DNA of 64,000 bases from Oxalobacteraceae bacterium (GTDB lineage: Bacteria; Pseudomonadota; Gammaproteobacteria; Burkholderiales; Burkholderiaceae_D), in the NCBI GenBank assembly GCA_021299035.1, contig JAJTGD010000003.1, forward strand, positions 24,175 to 88,174, read 5' to 3'. Positions 16,268 through 27,545 of this stretch are shown here, piece by piece. A model generated the notes under the pieces. That model was given only the letters and a program-made list of their open reading frames with translations, searched no databases and was not told the DNA's origin. Positions within the stretch are counted from its first letter, which is position 1. Every line of letters starts with the position of its first letter. The position numbers and the translations under genes were made by a program.

Positions 16268-18477
16268 CACGGCACGCTCCTCTGATTATTCGTCTTCACT
16301 GCCCCTGCCGCATTATTGTTGGGCGGTGCAATTGCTGGTTTGCCTGCGTCTGGTTTGCTTGCGTCTGGTTTTTTCGCTTCCGGTTTGTTGGGATCGGCTT
16401 TCAGGCTTTCTGGCTTGCTACCGCCCGCCTTGTTCGCCTCTGGCCGGCTGGCCTCAGGCTTGCCGAGTTCAGGCTTGTCCGCTTCCGGCTTTTTGCCTTC
16501 TGGTTTGCTGGCTTCAGGCTTGCCAGGTTCTGGCTTGTTTCCTTCAGGTTTTTTATTCTCTGGTTTGGACGCGTCTGTGCGGATTTGGGCATCGGCTGCC
16601 ACATCAACTTTCGCTACCGGTTCATCAGGGCGTTTCCCCAGCAAATAGTAATCGATCGCCAAACGCGCAATCGGCGCCGCAGCCGCAGCGCCAAAGCCTG
16701 CATTCTCAACAATGACAGCAAGGGCTATCTTGGGCTTATCGGCCGGGGCGAAGGCGACGTAAAGCGAATGGTCGCGTAAGCGTTCGGCGATTTTGCTGGC
16801 ATCGTATTTGACGGTTTTACTCATCGCTGCGGCTTGCGCAGTGCCGGTTTTACCACCGGAGGTATAGGGCGCTGTTGCGAAGGAGCGCGCCGAGGTACCT
16901 TCCTTGGTCACGCCGATCATGGCACTTTTCACGAAGTCGATATTTTCCTGCCGCAGCGGAATGCGATAGCTTTCTTTCGGCACGGTCAGCTTACGCGCCT
17001 TGGAATTGGGATCCTCAATGGTCTTCACCAAGTGCGGCTTCATCACAACGCCGTTATTTGCCAGATTCGATACGGCGTGTGCGAGCTGTATCGGTGTGAA
17101 TGAGTTGTAACCCTGGCCGATACCAACGGAAATCGTCTCGCCCGCATACCACTTCTGCAGCTCGGGGCGCTTAAAGGTCTTGCGTTTCCATTCTTGCGAC
17201 GGCAATACACCACGCCGCTCGTTTTCGAGATCGATACCGGTCAGCTGCCCGAAGCCGAAGGGTTTCATGAAGTCGTGAATCGCATCGATCCCCAGATCGT
17301 TCGCCAGTACATAGTAGAAGGTGTTACATGACTGTACGATCGACTTGTACATGTCGACACGGCCGTGACCACCCTCTTTATCGTCACGAAATTTGTTATT
17401 ACCAAACCAGAAGTAGCCCGGATCGGAAATCGCCATTTCCGGTGTGCGCTTGCCCAGCTCGAGCGACGCAAGCGCCATGTAGGGCTTGAAGGTCGATCCT
17501 GGCGGATAGGAACCAATCAGCGGCCGGTTCAGCAGCGGCTTGTCGAGTGAGGTGTTGAGCTCTTCCCAACTCTTGGAATCAATACCTTCGACAAACAGGT
17601 TGGGGTCGAAGGTGGGCATGGAGACATAGGCCAGCACATCACCGGTGGATGGTTCAATCGCTACCAACGCCCCGCGCCGATCGCCGAAGGCTTTCTCAAT
17701 GATTTTCTGCAGCTCGATATCGACCGACAGGATCAGATTGTTGCCTGGCGTTGGCGTATTACGTGACAACGTACGGTTGGCACGACCACCTGCCGACACT
17801 TCGATCTCATCATAGCCCGTGATGCCATGTAACTCACGCTCGTAGCTTTTCTCGATACCTTCTTTACCGATGTATTCAGTGCCACGATAGTTGGCCGCGT
17901 CTTCGCTCTCTTCGAGCTTCTCTGCTTCCCTCTTGTTCACGCGACCGATGTAGCCAATCATGTGAGACGCGGTCTGACCCAAAGGATACTGACGGAACAG
18001 ACGGGCCTGGATGTCAACGCCAGGGAAGCGATACCGTTGCGCGGCGAAGCGCGCTACCTCTTCATCTGTCAGACGGGTACGGATCGGCAAACTCTCGAAG
18101 GACTTTGATTCTTCCATCTGACGACGGAAGCGTTTGCGATCTTTTGGCTGGATATCGACGATCTTCGCCAGTTCATCAATCACGGTGTCGAGCGGGCGAT
18201 TGATCTTGTCTGGCGTAATTTCCAAGGTATACGCAGAATAATTGCGCGCAAGGATGACGCCATTGCGATCGACGATCAGTCCACGGTTTGGTACCGCGGG
18301 TACCACCGAGATACGATTACTCTCCGCACGCTCGTAGTACTCGCTGTGGCGGACAGCCTGTAGCCACACGAACCGCAGCATCAATAAACCGAAGCAGGTC
18401 AGCACCACCACGCCGGCCACCGACAGGCGCAGCCGGAATAGCTGTATCTCCCGTTCGGTATCTTTGATTTCAGTCAC
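16267..18477 (-). CDS. mrdA: Penicillin-binding protein 2 with long repeat tail
   Basis: 736 aa, about 100 residues longer than usual. N-terminal membrane anchor (19-41), pedestal domain, then a transpeptidase domain with STFK (Ser328, Lys331), SCN (383-385) and KTG (543-545). PBP2 cross-links lateral-wall peptidoglycan with RodA and MreBCD. The enzymatic core ends near residue 620. After it, residues 638-717 are 16 pentapeptides of KPExx type (KPENK, KPEGN, KPEPG, KPEAS and variants) and then an Asn/Ala-rich end. The tail should be periplasmic, charged and extended. See findings. Confidence 0.96.
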   Translation of the reverse strand: MTEIKDTEREIQLFRLRLSVAGVVVLTCFGLLMLRFVWLQAVRHSEYYERAESNRISVVPAVPNRGLIVDRNGVILARNYSAYTLEITPDKINRPLDTVIDELAKIVDIQPKDRKRFRRQMEESKSFESLPIRTRLTDEEVARFAAQRYRFPGVDIQARLFRQYPLGQTASHMIGYIGRVNKREAEKLEESEDAANYRGTEYIGKEGIEKSYERELHGITGYDEIEVSAGGRANRTLSRNTPTPGNNLILSVDIELQKIIEKAFGDRRGALVAIEPSTGDVLAYVSMPTFDPNLFVEGIDSKSWEELNTSLDKPLLNRPLIGSYPPGSTFKPYMALASLELGKRTPEMAISDPGYFWFGNNKFRDDKEGGHGRVDMYKSIVQSCNTFYYVLANDLGIDAIHDFMKPFGFGQLTGIDLENERRGVLPSQEWKRKTFKRPELQKWYAGETISVGIGQGYNSFTPIQLAHAVSNLANNGVVMKPHLVKTIEDPNSKARKLTVPKESYRIPLRQENIDFVKSAMIGVTKEGTSARSFATAPYTSGGKTGTAQAAAMSKTVKYDASKIAERLRDHSLYVAFAPADKPKIALAVIVENAGFGAAAAAPIARLAIDYYLLGKRPDEPVAKVDVAADAQIRTDASKPENKKPEGNKPEPGKPEASKPEGKKPEADKPELGKPEASRPEANKAGGSKPESLKADPNKPEAKKPDASKPDAGKPAIAPPNNNAAGAVKTNNQRSVP
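16327..16566 (-). repeat. 15-nt tandem repeat coding for 16 KPExx pentapeptides in PBP2
   Basis: Sixteen degenerate 15-nt units in the 3' part of mrdA. Most encode Lys-Pro-Glu plus two small or polar residues; a few units drift (RPEAN, KAGGS, KADPN). The frame is kept throughout, so this is a coding repeat able to change length by slippage or recombination. Confidence 0.9.
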
Positions 18478-18517
18478 GGCGAGGGCCTACGACACACAGA
18501 CATGACAGACGACGGCA

Positions 18518-19030
18518 TCAGATCGGGCGCGTATCATCGCGATCGACGGCGCGGCGCTGTGGCGCCAGCAACAGCCAACAAACAATTGGCCAGACTGCGG
18601 TCGAAACAAAACTCTGCACAAAGTAGCTCCACCCCGGCGTCTTGCCGGTCACCGCCAACTGCACCAGCACCTGCACCACCTGCATCACCAACAACAACGG
18701 CAAGACATGTAGTGCCTGGACGGTGGCACGGAACCAGAGCACACGTCGGTGAATCGTGATCGCAAAATAAGACAACAAGGTATACGCCAGCGCGTTCTCG
18801 CCGAGCAGCGAGGCGCTATGCACATCCATCACCAGCCCCATCAGGAAAGCGATGCCGATACCTACTTTGCGCGGCTGATAAATGCTCCAGAACACCAGCG
18901 TCAAGGCAACGAAGTCAGGCACCCAATTCCAACTACCCCAGGGGAACAGGTTCATAAAAAACGCCGCTATCAGGCTGAACGCGATGAACGCCGGGTTGAC
19001 CGGTAGCAGAATGTTTTCACGATCCATCAT
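18518..19030 (-). CDS. mreD: Rod shape-determining protein MreD
   Basis: 170 aa, very hydrophobic with five or six membrane segments, e.g. AFIAFSLIAAFFMNLFPWG and GIGIAFLMGLVMDVHSASLLGENALAYTLLSY, the family's conserved core. Inner-membrane part of the elongasome. The start overlaps the mreC stop (TAATG). A second Met follows directly. It is followed by mrdA after 40 nt. Confidence 0.93.
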   Translation of the reverse strand: MMDRENILLPVNPAFIAFSLIAAFFMNLFPWGSWNWVPDFVALTLVFWSIYQPRKVGIGIAFLMGLVMDVHSASLLGENALAYTLLSYFAITIHRRVLWFRATVQALHVLPLLLVMQVVQVLVQLAVTGKTPGWSYFVQSFVSTAVWPIVCWLLLAPQRRAVDRDDTRPI

Positions 19031-19941
19031 TACTCAGCACCCTCCTTGCGCGATCGCCGAGGACGATCGGCATTCGTATTTTCCGGCGGCGGTAGTGGCG
19101 GCATTGCCGCTAGATCACCGAGTAGCACCAGTAACTGCCGGTGACGCGAAACGCCCGCTGAAGGCTGGCACAAGATGCGCGCGAAGGCGTCAGACGTCTT
19201 GGTGTCGACCGTCATCACGGTCGCAACCGCCAGACCCGCTGGGTACACGCCGTCGATGCCAGACGTCGTCAGTACATCGCCCGGCTGAATGTCGGCATTC
19301 GATGCCATGAAACGAAGTTCTAACTCACCCGTTTGACCACGGCCATAGGCAACACTACGCACACCACTACGCAATACCTGTACGGGAATCGCATGCTCCT
19401 TGTCGGTGAGCAGCGTAATTTCGGAGGTGAACGGAAACACGCGGGTCACCTGCCCCACTACACCGAGATCATCAATCACAGGATGTCCCGGCTTGATGCC
19501 ATGAGAATCACCGCGGTCGATGATGACCTTGCGCGAGAAAGGATCGCGAGCGTCGTACAGAATCTCGCTCATCACCGTCTTTAGCTGAATGCGCTCGGAT
19601 GCGTCGAGTAGCTTGCGCAGGTAAGCATTTTCTGCCTGGAGTTGACGACTTTGCTGCAGTAGTTGCGCGTTGAGTACTTGCTGCTCGCGCATCTGTCGGT
19701 TCTCGTCTTTCAGCGTGGAGAGTGAGGAGAAATAATCGGTGGTGGCAAAAAACGCATCGCGCGGCAGCATCGCAACCACCTGCACCGGATACAGCGCGAC
19801 GCCGACTGCTTGCCGGATCGCCGCGAGCGCTTTAAAGCGCGAGTCCGCCATCAGCAAACCGACCGCAATCAACGCGAACAGCAGCATCTTCGCGCGTGCC
19901 GACGCACCTTGCTTAAACAGTGGTGGTGGACTGTATTCCAT
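19030..19941 (-). CDS. mreC: Rod shape-determining protein MreC
   Basis: 303 aa from the ATG at 19941; the TTG directly before it is less likely. One N-terminal membrane helix (about 20-33), then a coiled coil (about 75-115, ENRQMREQQVLNAQLLQQS), then a periplasmic beta-barrel domain with FSRKVIIDRGDSHGIKPGHPV and GDVLTTSGIDGVYPAGLAVA. MreC links MreB to PBP2 and activates it. The C-terminus is Pro-rich then basic (NADRPRRSRKEGAE). Translationally coupled to mreD. Confidence 0.95.
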   Translation of the reverse strand: MEYSPPPLFKQGASARAKMLLFALIAVGLLMADSRFKALAAIRQAVGVALYPVQVVAMLPRDAFFATTDYFSSLSTLKDENRQMREQQVLNAQLLQQSRQLQAENAYLRKLLDASERIQLKTVMSEILYDARDPFSRKVIIDRGDSHGIKPGHPVIDDLGVVGQVTRVFPFTSEITLLTDKEHAIPVQVLRSGVRSVAYGRGQTGELELRFMASNADIQPGDVLTTSGIDGVYPAGLAVATVMTVDTKTSDAFARILCQPSAGVSRHRQLLVLLGDLAAMPPLPPPENTNADRPRRSRKEGAE

Positions 19942-19964
19942 CAAACGCTAGGGCTGTGGAGAGA

Positions 19965-19995
19965 CTCGGCGCCCAAAAGATATAGCGGCGCCGAG
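19965..19995. repeat. Inverted repeat in the mreB-mreC spacer
   Basis: CTCGGCGCC (19965-19973) and GGCGCCGAG (19987-19995) are perfectly complementary with a 13-nt loop. No T run follows on either strand. It lies in the only sizeable gap (110 nt) of the operon, after mreB. Partial termination or mRNA processing there would give more mreB than mreCD transcript, which fits MreB's higher need (inference). Confidence 0.5.
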
Positions 19996-20051
19996 ACTGA
20001 CTCGGGAACTGACGGGGGCCGCTTGCAGCTCACTATCGCGCGGCCCTTCAC

Positions 20052-21446
<1,395 letters not shown>

Positions 21447-21749
21447 ATGTCTCTGTCCCTTTCCGACATTGATCGACTCGCCAAACTGGCGCAACTCGAT
21501 CTTTCCGAACAGCAGTCCGCCGATACGCTGGCCAAGTTGAACGATATCTTCGCCCTGGTTGAGCAGATGAAAGCGGTGGATACCCGCGGCGTCGAACCGC
21601 TCGCTCACCCGGTGGCTATTTGGCGCGATGATCTCGCCATGCCGCTACGCGAAGATCGGGTCACCGAACCGAATCGCCGCGACGACTACCAGCAACCCGC
21701 CCCCAGCGTGCAAGACGGCCTGTATCTCGTGCCCAAAGTGATCGAGTAA
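21447..21749 (+). CDS. gatC: Aspartyl/glutamyl-tRNA amidotransferase subunit C
   Basis: 100 aa. LSDIDRLAKLAQLDLSEQQ and ILVEQMKAVDTRGVEPLAHP-type segments are typical; the end VQDGLYLVPKVIE is the family's C-terminal signature. GatC wraps around GatA and stabilises the GatCAB complex, which amidates misacylated Glu-tRNA(Gln) or Asp-tRNA(Asn). First gene of gatC-gatA-gatB; 72 nt to gatA. Confidence 0.95.
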   Translation: MSLSLSDIDRLAKLAQLDLSEQQSADTLAKLNDIFALVEQMKAVDTRGVEPLAHPVAIWRDDLAMPLREDRVTEPNRRDDYQQPAPSVQDGLYLVPKVIE

Positions 21750-21821
21750 AACGCCTCAACCCACCCTACTCGACGCCCACACACCCATCTGCAAGGCGCA
21801 TCTCGCGATCAAGAAACACGC

Positions 21822-23276
21822 ATGCAAACACTTAAACAATTGTCAGCGCTGCTGAAAAGCAAACAGCTTTCCGCCACCGAGCTGGCGCAGTCCTACCTCG
21901 ACCGCATCACGAGCAGCGACTTGAACGCCTTCATTAACGTGAACCCTGAGCAGACCTTGGCGCAGGCGAAACAAGCGGACGCTCGTCTCGCGCGCGGCGA
22001 TGCAGGCGAGTTGATCGGCTTGCCTATCGCGCACAAAGATATTTTCGTGACCTGCGGCTGGCCGTCCACCGCTGGATCGAAGATGCTTTCCGGCTACAAC
22101 AGCCCATTTGATGCAAGTGTGGTGGAACAGTTCCGCACGGCAGGCATGGTGACGCTCGGAAAATTGAACTGTGATGAATTTGCTATGGGTTCATCGAATG
22201 AGAACTCATTTTTCGGTCCGGTGAAAAACCCGTGGGATAAGGCCGCTGTGCCGGGCGGCTCGTCGGGCGGCTCGGGGGCTGCAGTCGCTGGCGGCCTGAC
22301 GCCCGCGGCCACCGGCACTGATACCGGCGGCTCGATTCGTCAGCCTGCAGCACTGTGCGGCATCACCGGCATCAAGCCGACCTATGGCCGCGTATCGCGC
22401 TACGGCATGATCGCCTTCGCATCATCGCTCGATCAGGGCGGGCCAATGGCCTGGACCGCCGAAGATTGCGCGCTGCTGCTCAACGCGATGACCGCGTATG
22501 ACCCGCGTGATGCAACTTGTATTGAGAGCGATGCTGAGGATTTCACTCGCCATCTCGGCGATTCACTCAAGGGCCTGAAAATCGGCATCCCCAAGGAATA
22601 TTTTGGCGATGGTCTTGCCGCAGATGTTCGTGCCGCCATAGAGGCAGCATTGAAAGACTATGAAAAACTCGGCGCCACGCTGGTCGATGTGTCGCTACCG
22701 AAAACGTCCATGTCGATACCCGCGTATTACGTGATCGCACCGGCCGAGGCGTCGTCTAATCTGAGTCGTTTTGATGGCGTGCGTTATGGTCATCGCGCGA
22801 AGGATTACACCGACCTGAGTGATATGTACCGCAAGTCACGCGCCGAAGGTTTTGGTGATGAAGTGAAGCGACGCATCTTAATTGGAGCGTATGTGCTGTC
22901 GCACGGCTATTACGATGCCTACTATCTGCAGGCGCAGAAGATCCGACGGCTGATAGCGAATGACTTTCAAGATGCGTTCAAGTCGTGCGACGTCATCATG
23001 GGCCCGGTCGCACCAACCGTGGCGTGGGACCTCGGCTCGAAGGCGAATGATCCGGTTGCCAACTATCTGGCCGATATCTACACGCTGTCGACCAGCCTTG
23101 CCGGACTGCCCGGCATGTCGATACCGTGTGGGTTTGGACAAGGCGAAAAAAATGCCCATCGACCGGTCGGTCTGCAATTGATCGGTAACTATTTTAATGA
23201 GGCGAAGCTGCTGAATGTGGCGCATCAGTTTCAACTCGCTACCGACTGGCATAGCCGTCGGCCCGCCGTCGAATAA
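21822..23276 (+). CDS. gatA: Asp/Glu-tRNA amidotransferase subunit A
   Basis: 484 aa, amidase-signature family. Catalytic triad region: HKDIF (Lys72), [16 protein letters not shown] (central Ser near 147-148) and [11 protein letters not shown] (nucleophile Ser171). It hydrolyses glutamine and delivers ammonia to GatB. Its presence implies that Gln-tRNA, Asn-tRNA or both are made by transamidation here. 12 nt before gatB. Confidence 0.97.
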   Translation: MQTLKQLSALLKSKQLSATELAQSYLDRITSSDLNAFINVNPEQTLAQAKQADARLARGDAGELIGLPIAHKDIFVTCGWPSTAGSKMLSGYNSPFDASVVEQFRTAGMVTLGKLNCDEFAMGSSNENSFFGPVKNPWDKAAVPGGSSGGSGAAVAGGLTPAATGTDTGGSIRQPAALCGITGIKPTYGRVSRYGMIAFASSLDQGGPMAWTAEDCALLLNAMTAYDPRDATCIESDAEDFTRHLGDSLKGLKIGIPKEYFGDGLAADVRAAIEAALKDYEKLGATLVDVSLPKTSMSIPAYYVIAPAEASSNLSRFDGVRYGHRAKDYTDLSDMYRKSRAEGFGDEVKRRILIGAYVLSHGYYDAYYLQAQKIRRLIANDFQDAFKSCDVIMGPVAPTVAWDLGSKANDPVANYLADIYTLSTSLAGLPGMSIPCGFGQGEKNAHRPVGLQLIGNYFNEAKLLNVAHQFQLATDWHSRRPAVE

Positions 23277-23288
23277 GGATTGATGATC

Positions 23289-24746
23289 ATGCAATGGGAA
23301 GTCGTGATCGGTCTTGAGACGCACGCGCAGCTCACCACCGAGTCAAAAATTTTTAGCGGCGCGTCGACTGCCTTCGGTGCGGAACCGAACACCCAGGCTT
23401 GTCCGGTTGATCTTGCGCTGCCGGGTGTGCTGCCAGTGTTGAACAAAGGCGCAGTCGAGCGCGCGATTCAATTTGGTCTCGCGATCGGCGCCCACATCGC
23501 ACCGCGATCGATTTTCGCGCGCAAAAATTATTTTTATCCTGACCTTCCCAAGGGCTACCAGATTAGCCAGTTCGAGATTCCGGTGGTGCAAGGTGGCGCG
23601 ATCTCTTTTGTCGTCGATAAGGATGGCAAGCCGGACATGAAAACCGTGCAACTCACTCGCGCGCATCTTGAAGAAGACGCGGGCAAGTCCTTGCATGAGG
23701 ACTATCACGGTATGACCGGGATTGACCTGAATCGCGCGGGTACACCACTCTTGGAAATCGTTACCGAGCCCGACATGCGCAGTGCCGCAGAAGCGGTGGC
23801 GTATGCAAAGGCATTACACGCGCTGGTGGTTTGGCTGGGTGTGTGCGACGGCAATATGCAGGAAGGCTCGTTTCGTTGTGATGCGAACGTATCGGTGCGT
23901 CCGGTTGGGCAAAAGGAATACGGTACCCGCTGTGAGATTAAAAACCTGAACTCATTCCGCTTTCTGGAAGAAGCGATCAACTATGAAGTGCATCGCCAGA
24001 TTGAATTGATCGAGGATGGCGGCAGCGTGGTTCAGGAAACCCGGCTGTACGATCCTGATAAAAAAGAAACACGCTCCATGCGCAGCAAAGAAGATGCGAT
24101 GGACTATCGCTACTTCCCCGATCCGGATCTGCCGCCGCTGATGATCGCGCAGGAATGGATAGACCGTGTAAAAGCATCGCTGCCGGAATTGCCGGGCGCG
24201 ATGCGCGACCGTTTCGTCAATGATTACCAACTGTCCGAATATGACGCCATGGTGCTGACTCAGTCGAAAGCAATGGCCGCCTACTTCGAGGCGGTAGTCG
24301 CCGCAACGGGCAAGGAGCAGGCAAAGCCAGCGGCGAACTGGCTGATGGGCGATGTCTCGTCCACGCTCAACCGCGAAGCTATCGATATCGCCGCGTCACC
24401 GGTCAGCGCAGAGCAATTGTCGTTGCTGCTGAAGCGTATTGCCGATGGCACGATCTCCAACAAGATCGCGAAAGAAGTGTTCGGCGCGATGTGGGAAGCC
24501 AAGTCAACCTCGACTGTACTCGCTGACGAAATCATCGAGTCCAAAGGCCTGAAGCAGATTTCGGACACCGGTGCACTCGAGAAAATTGTTGACGAGGTAC
24601 TCGCTGAAAACGCCAAGTCGGTCGAGGAATACAGAGCTGGTAAAGAGAAAGCTTTCAACGCGCTGATTGGTCAGGCAATGAAAGCGAGCAAAGGCAAGGC
24701 GAATCCGGCGCAGCTGACGGAGCTGCTGAAGAAAAAACTCGGCTAA
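23289..24746 (+). CDS. gatB: Asp/Glu-tRNA amidotransferase subunit B
   Basis: 485 aa from the ATG at 23289 ([15 protein letters not shown]), the canonical N-terminus. AAGGA at 23275-23279 sits 9 nt before it; TTG 23280 and ATG 23283 are earlier in-frame options. GatB holds the kinase/transamidase site: [23 protein letters not shown] and [15 protein letters not shown]. The C-terminal YqeY-like tail ([16 protein letters not shown]) binds tRNA. Convergent with pyrE after 16 nt. Confidence 0.97.
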   Translation: MQWEVVIGLETHAQLTTESKIFSGASTAFGAEPNTQACPVDLALPGVLPVLNKGAVERAIQFGLAIGAHIAPRSIFARKNYFYPDLPKGYQISQFEIPVVQGGAISFVVDKDGKPDMKTVQLTRAHLEEDAGKSLHEDYHGMTGIDLNRAGTPLLEIVTEPDMRSAAEAVAYAKALHALVVWLGVCDGNMQEGSFRCDANVSVRPVGQKEYGTRCEIKNLNSFRFLEEAINYEVHRQIELIEDGGSVVQETRLYDPDKKETRSMRSKEDAMDYRYFPDPDLPPLMIAQEWIDRVKASLPELPGAMRDRFVNDYQLSEYDAMVLTQSKAMAAYFEAVVAATGKEQAKPAANWLMGDVSSTLNREAIDIAASPVSAEQLSLLLKRIADGTISNKIAKEVFGAMWEAKSTSTVLADEIIESKGLKQISDTGALEKIVDEVLAENAKSVEEYRAGKEKAFNALIGQAMKASKGKANPAQLTELLKKKLG

Positions 24747-24762
24747 ATTACAGCACTATCGC

Positions 24763-25428
24763 CTACGCAACGCCGTAGCGCTCGCGATAAGCCGCCACCG
24801 CCGGTTTGAACTTCGCCAGCTCAGCACTTGCACCCGGTCCGGACAGGTAAGTGAACAGATCGTTCAGGTTCGCGATCGGTATCACCGGCATGCCGTAGCT
24901 TTGCTCGACTTCCTGTACCGCCGACAGCTGCGACAGCGCGCCCTCGGCACCGCTCTTCTCCATGCGGTCGAGTGCGATGAGCACCGCGCACGGCGTCGCA
25001 CCGTGGTGGCGGATCATGTGCACCGACTCGCGCACTGACGTACCGGCAGAGATCACATCATCAATAATTACCACGCGGCCTTCGAGCTTGGCGCCGACAA
25101 TGGTGCCGCCTTCCCCATGATCTTTCGCTTCTTTACGGTTGTAGGCAAAAGACACGTTGCGACCTTTCGCAGCTAGCGCGACGGCCGTGGCCGATGCCAA
25201 GGTAATGCCCTTATAGGCCGGGCCAAACAGCATATCGAACCCGACACCCGAGTCGATCAGGGTCTGCGCGTAAAACTCGGCCAGCCTGCCAAGGCGCGCG
25301 CCGTCGCTGAATAAACCCGCGTTAAAAAAATACGGCGAGTGACGACCTGCCTTGGTGACAAACTCGCCAAAGCGAAGTACGCCGGCATTAACGGAAAACT
25401 CAATGAATTGCTGGCGAAGCGTGCTCAT
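24763..25428 (-). CDS. pyrE: Orotate phosphoribosyltransferase
   Basis: 221 aa from the ATG at 25428 (MSTLRQQFIEF); the longer frame to 25509 lacks family similarity. It converts orotate and PRPP to OMP. Motifs: GRHSPYFFNAGLF, FGPAYKGITLA, the hood loop RKEAKDHGEGG and the PRPP loop VVIIDDVISAGTS. TACAAT at 25456-25461 (minus strand) is a possible -10. Divergent from xth. Confidence 0.97.
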   Translation of the reverse strand: MSTLRQQFIEFSVNAGVLRFGEFVTKAGRHSPYFFNAGLFSDGARLGRLAEFYAQTLIDSGVGFDMLFGPAYKGITLASATAVALAAKGRNVSFAYNRKEAKDHGEGGTIVGAKLEGRVVIIDDVISAGTSVRESVHMIRHHGATPCAVLIALDRMEKSGAEGALSQLSAVQEVEQSYGMPVIPIANLNDLFTYLSGPGASAELAKFKPAVAAYRERYGVA

Positions 25429-25529
25429 AGACTGACTCGGTTGGATAATCGGCACATTGTAGCGCGCAGCGGTATGTGCTCGGCCTGCGTTATGCTCTGC
25501 CCTTCGCACGCCAAAATCCCACCACGCTC

Positions 25530-26309
25530 ATGAAGATTATCTCCGCCAACTTGAATGGCATACGCTCGGCCGCCAAGAAAAACTTTTTCGACTGGATGGC
25601 CAAACAAGATGCGGACTTCGTCTGCGTACAAGAGTTGAAAGCGCAGCAAGCCGATATGACGCCTGAATTCTTGTCGCCCCACGGATTTCACGGTAATTTC
25701 CACTATGCAGAGAAAAAAGGGTATTCGGGCACTGGCGTCTATAGCCGAATGAAACCTAGCAAGGTCAGTATCGGCTTTGGTAATGAAGAATTCGATGCTG
25801 AAGGGCGGTATGTGCAGTGCGACTTCGACAATCTATCAATCATTTCGCTGTACAGCCCCTCGGGCTCGTCGAGCGATGATCGGCAGCAGGCGAAGTTTCG
25901 GTTCATGGACGTATTCTTGCCCCACCTGGAAGTTTTACGAAATTCCGGACGCGAGTTTGTGATCTGTGGCGATTGGAATATCGCGCACAAAGAAATCGAT
26001 CTGAAAAACTGGAAGAGCAACCAAAAAAATTCTGGTTTCCTGCCGGAAGAGCGTGCATGGATGACGAAGCTATTCGACGAGCTGGGCTGGTGCGACGTGT
26101 ACCGACAACTGCATCCAGACACTACGGGCGAGGCCTATACCTGGTGGAGTAATCGCGGACAAGCATGGGCCAACAATGTCGGCTGGCGCATTGACTATCA
26201 CGTCGCCACACCGGGAATTACCTCCAGCGCGAAAACTGCGGCGGTGTACAAAGAGGAGCGGTTTTCAGATCATGCGCCGCTATCGATTGTGTATGATTTC
26301 CCTGCCTGA
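25530..26309 (+). CDS. xth: Exodeoxyribonuclease III (AP endonuclease)
   Basis: 259 aa from the ATG at 25530 (MKIISANLNGIRSA). It belongs to the EEP nuclease fold: VCVQELKAQ (metal-binding Glu35), GDWNIAHKEIDLKNW (catalytic Asp/Asn), RIDYHVATPG and SDHAPLSI (Asp-His). It repairs abasic sites and 3' blocked ends. The stop abuts that of the convergent gene with no spacer (palindrome TGATCA). Upstream in-frame Met at 25476 rejected as non-conserved. Confidence 0.95.
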   Translation: MKIISANLNGIRSAAKKNFFDWMAKQDADFVCVQELKAQQADMTPEFLSPHGFHGNFHYAEKKGYSGTGVYSRMKPSKVSIGFGNEEFDAEGRYVQCDFDNLSIISLYSPSGSSSDDRQQAKFRFMDVFLPHLEVLRNSGREFVICGDWNIAHKEIDLKNWKSNQKNSGFLPEERAWMTKLFDELGWCDVYRQLHPDTTGEAYTWWSNRGQAWANNVGWRIDYHVATPGITSSAKTAAVYKEERFSDHAPLSIVYDFPA

Positions 26310-27536
26310 TCAGCCAAAGAACCAGTAGCACACCGCAATCGAGGCAACCACCCCCGCAAAATCTGCCAGCAGTGCACAGGTCACTGCATAGCGTGCACGC
26401 TGTATGCCAACCGCGCCAAAGTAAACCGCCAGTACATAAAATGTTGTCTCGGTGCTGCCTTGCATCGTCGCCGCGAGTAAGGCCGGGAAGCTATCGACGC
26501 CATGTGCGCTCATGGTCTCGATCATCATGGCACGCGCCGCACTGCCAGAGAACGGCTTGACCAAGGCCACCGGTAACGCGTCGACGAAACGCGCATCCCA
26601 GGTCATCCACTCCACCAGATATCGGATACCACTCAACAAGGCCTCTAATGCGCCGGAAGCGCGCAGGATACCGACGGCACACAGCATGGCCACGAGATAC
26701 GGCAATAGATTCTTGGCGACCTCAAAGCCTTCGCGCGCACCATCGACAAAAGCTTCAAATATCGGAACACGGCGCAGCGCCCCCACCAGCACGAACAACA
26801 TCACTAGACCGAATAGCACCGCGTTACCGAGCGTGGAAGAAAGAGAAGCAATTGCTGCCACTGACAAGGTAGACAGCAATGCAATACCGCCGCCGAGCAA
26901 TAGGGCTGTGCCTAACATCCAAGCGAGTACGACTGGATCTCGCAGCCGTAGTCGCTGCATGAGAGCGACCGATAAAAAGCCCGCCAGCGTTGAGGCCGAG
27001 GTTGCCAACAGAATCGGTAAAAAGACAAGGGTTGGATCAGGCGCGCCCTGCTGCGCGCGGTACATGAATATCGTCACCGGTAGTAGCGTGAGCGATGAGG
27101 CGTTCAGCACCAGAAAAAGAATTTGCGCGTCGCTTGCCACATCTGGTTGTGGATTGAGCGTTTGCAACTCGCGCATCGCCTTCAAGCCGATCGGTGTCGC
27201 GGCATTGTCGAGGCCGAGTGCGTTCGCAGTGAAATTCAGCGTGATCAGTCCAAGGGCTGGGTGGCCGCTGGGTACACCCGGCATCAGCCGCGCAAACAAA
27301 GGCGATAACCAGCGGGCCAGTGTTTGCACCAGCATCGCTTTTTCTGCAATTTTGAGAAAACCCAGCCACAAGCTCAGCGTGCCAAACAGCAGCAGCATGA
27401 CCTCCACCGACAACTTCGCCATGGCGAATAAGCTGTCAACCATCGCCGAGTACACCGCGACGTCACCGGCCAGCGTGCGCCACAGTGCGCTCAAGGCAGC
27501 AGCGACAAAAAATCCCAGCCAGAGTGAATTCAGCAT
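26310..27536 (-). CDS. Nucleoside-recognition (Gate) domain membrane protein, SpmA-SpmB fusion type
   Basis: 408 aa, about ten membrane helices and two Gate/nucleoside-recognition repeats. The first half has GLITLNFTANALGLDNAATPIGLKAM, the SpmA-like core, and the second PYLVAMLCAVGILRASGALE with PFSGSAARAMMIE and STETTFYVLAVYFGAVGIQRARY, the SpmB-like core. In Bacillus, SpmA and SpmB are separate spore-maturation proteins; fused forms are widespread in non-sporulating proteobacteria with unknown substrate. 9 nt after ampG, so probably one operon. Confidence 0.88.
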   Translation of the reverse strand: MLNSLWLGFFVAAALSALWRTLAGDVAVYSAMVDSLFAMAKLSVEVMLLLFGTLSLWLGFLKIAEKAMLVQTLARWLSPLFARLMPGVPSGHPALGLITLNFTANALGLDNAATPIGLKAMRELQTLNPQPDVASDAQILFLVLNASSLTLLPVTIFMYRAQQGAPDPTLVFLPILLATSASTLAGFLSVALMQRLRLRDPVVLAWMLGTALLLGGGIALLSTLSVAAIASLSSTLGNAVLFGLVMLFVLVGALRRVPIFEAFVDGAREGFEVAKNLLPYLVAMLCAVGILRASGALEALLSGIRYLVEWMTWDARFVDALPVALVKPFSGSAARAMMIETMSAHGVDSFPALLAATMQGSTETTFYVLAVYFGAVGIQRARYAVTCALLADFAGVVASIAVCYWFFG

Positions 27537-27545
27537 GGAAGCGCT

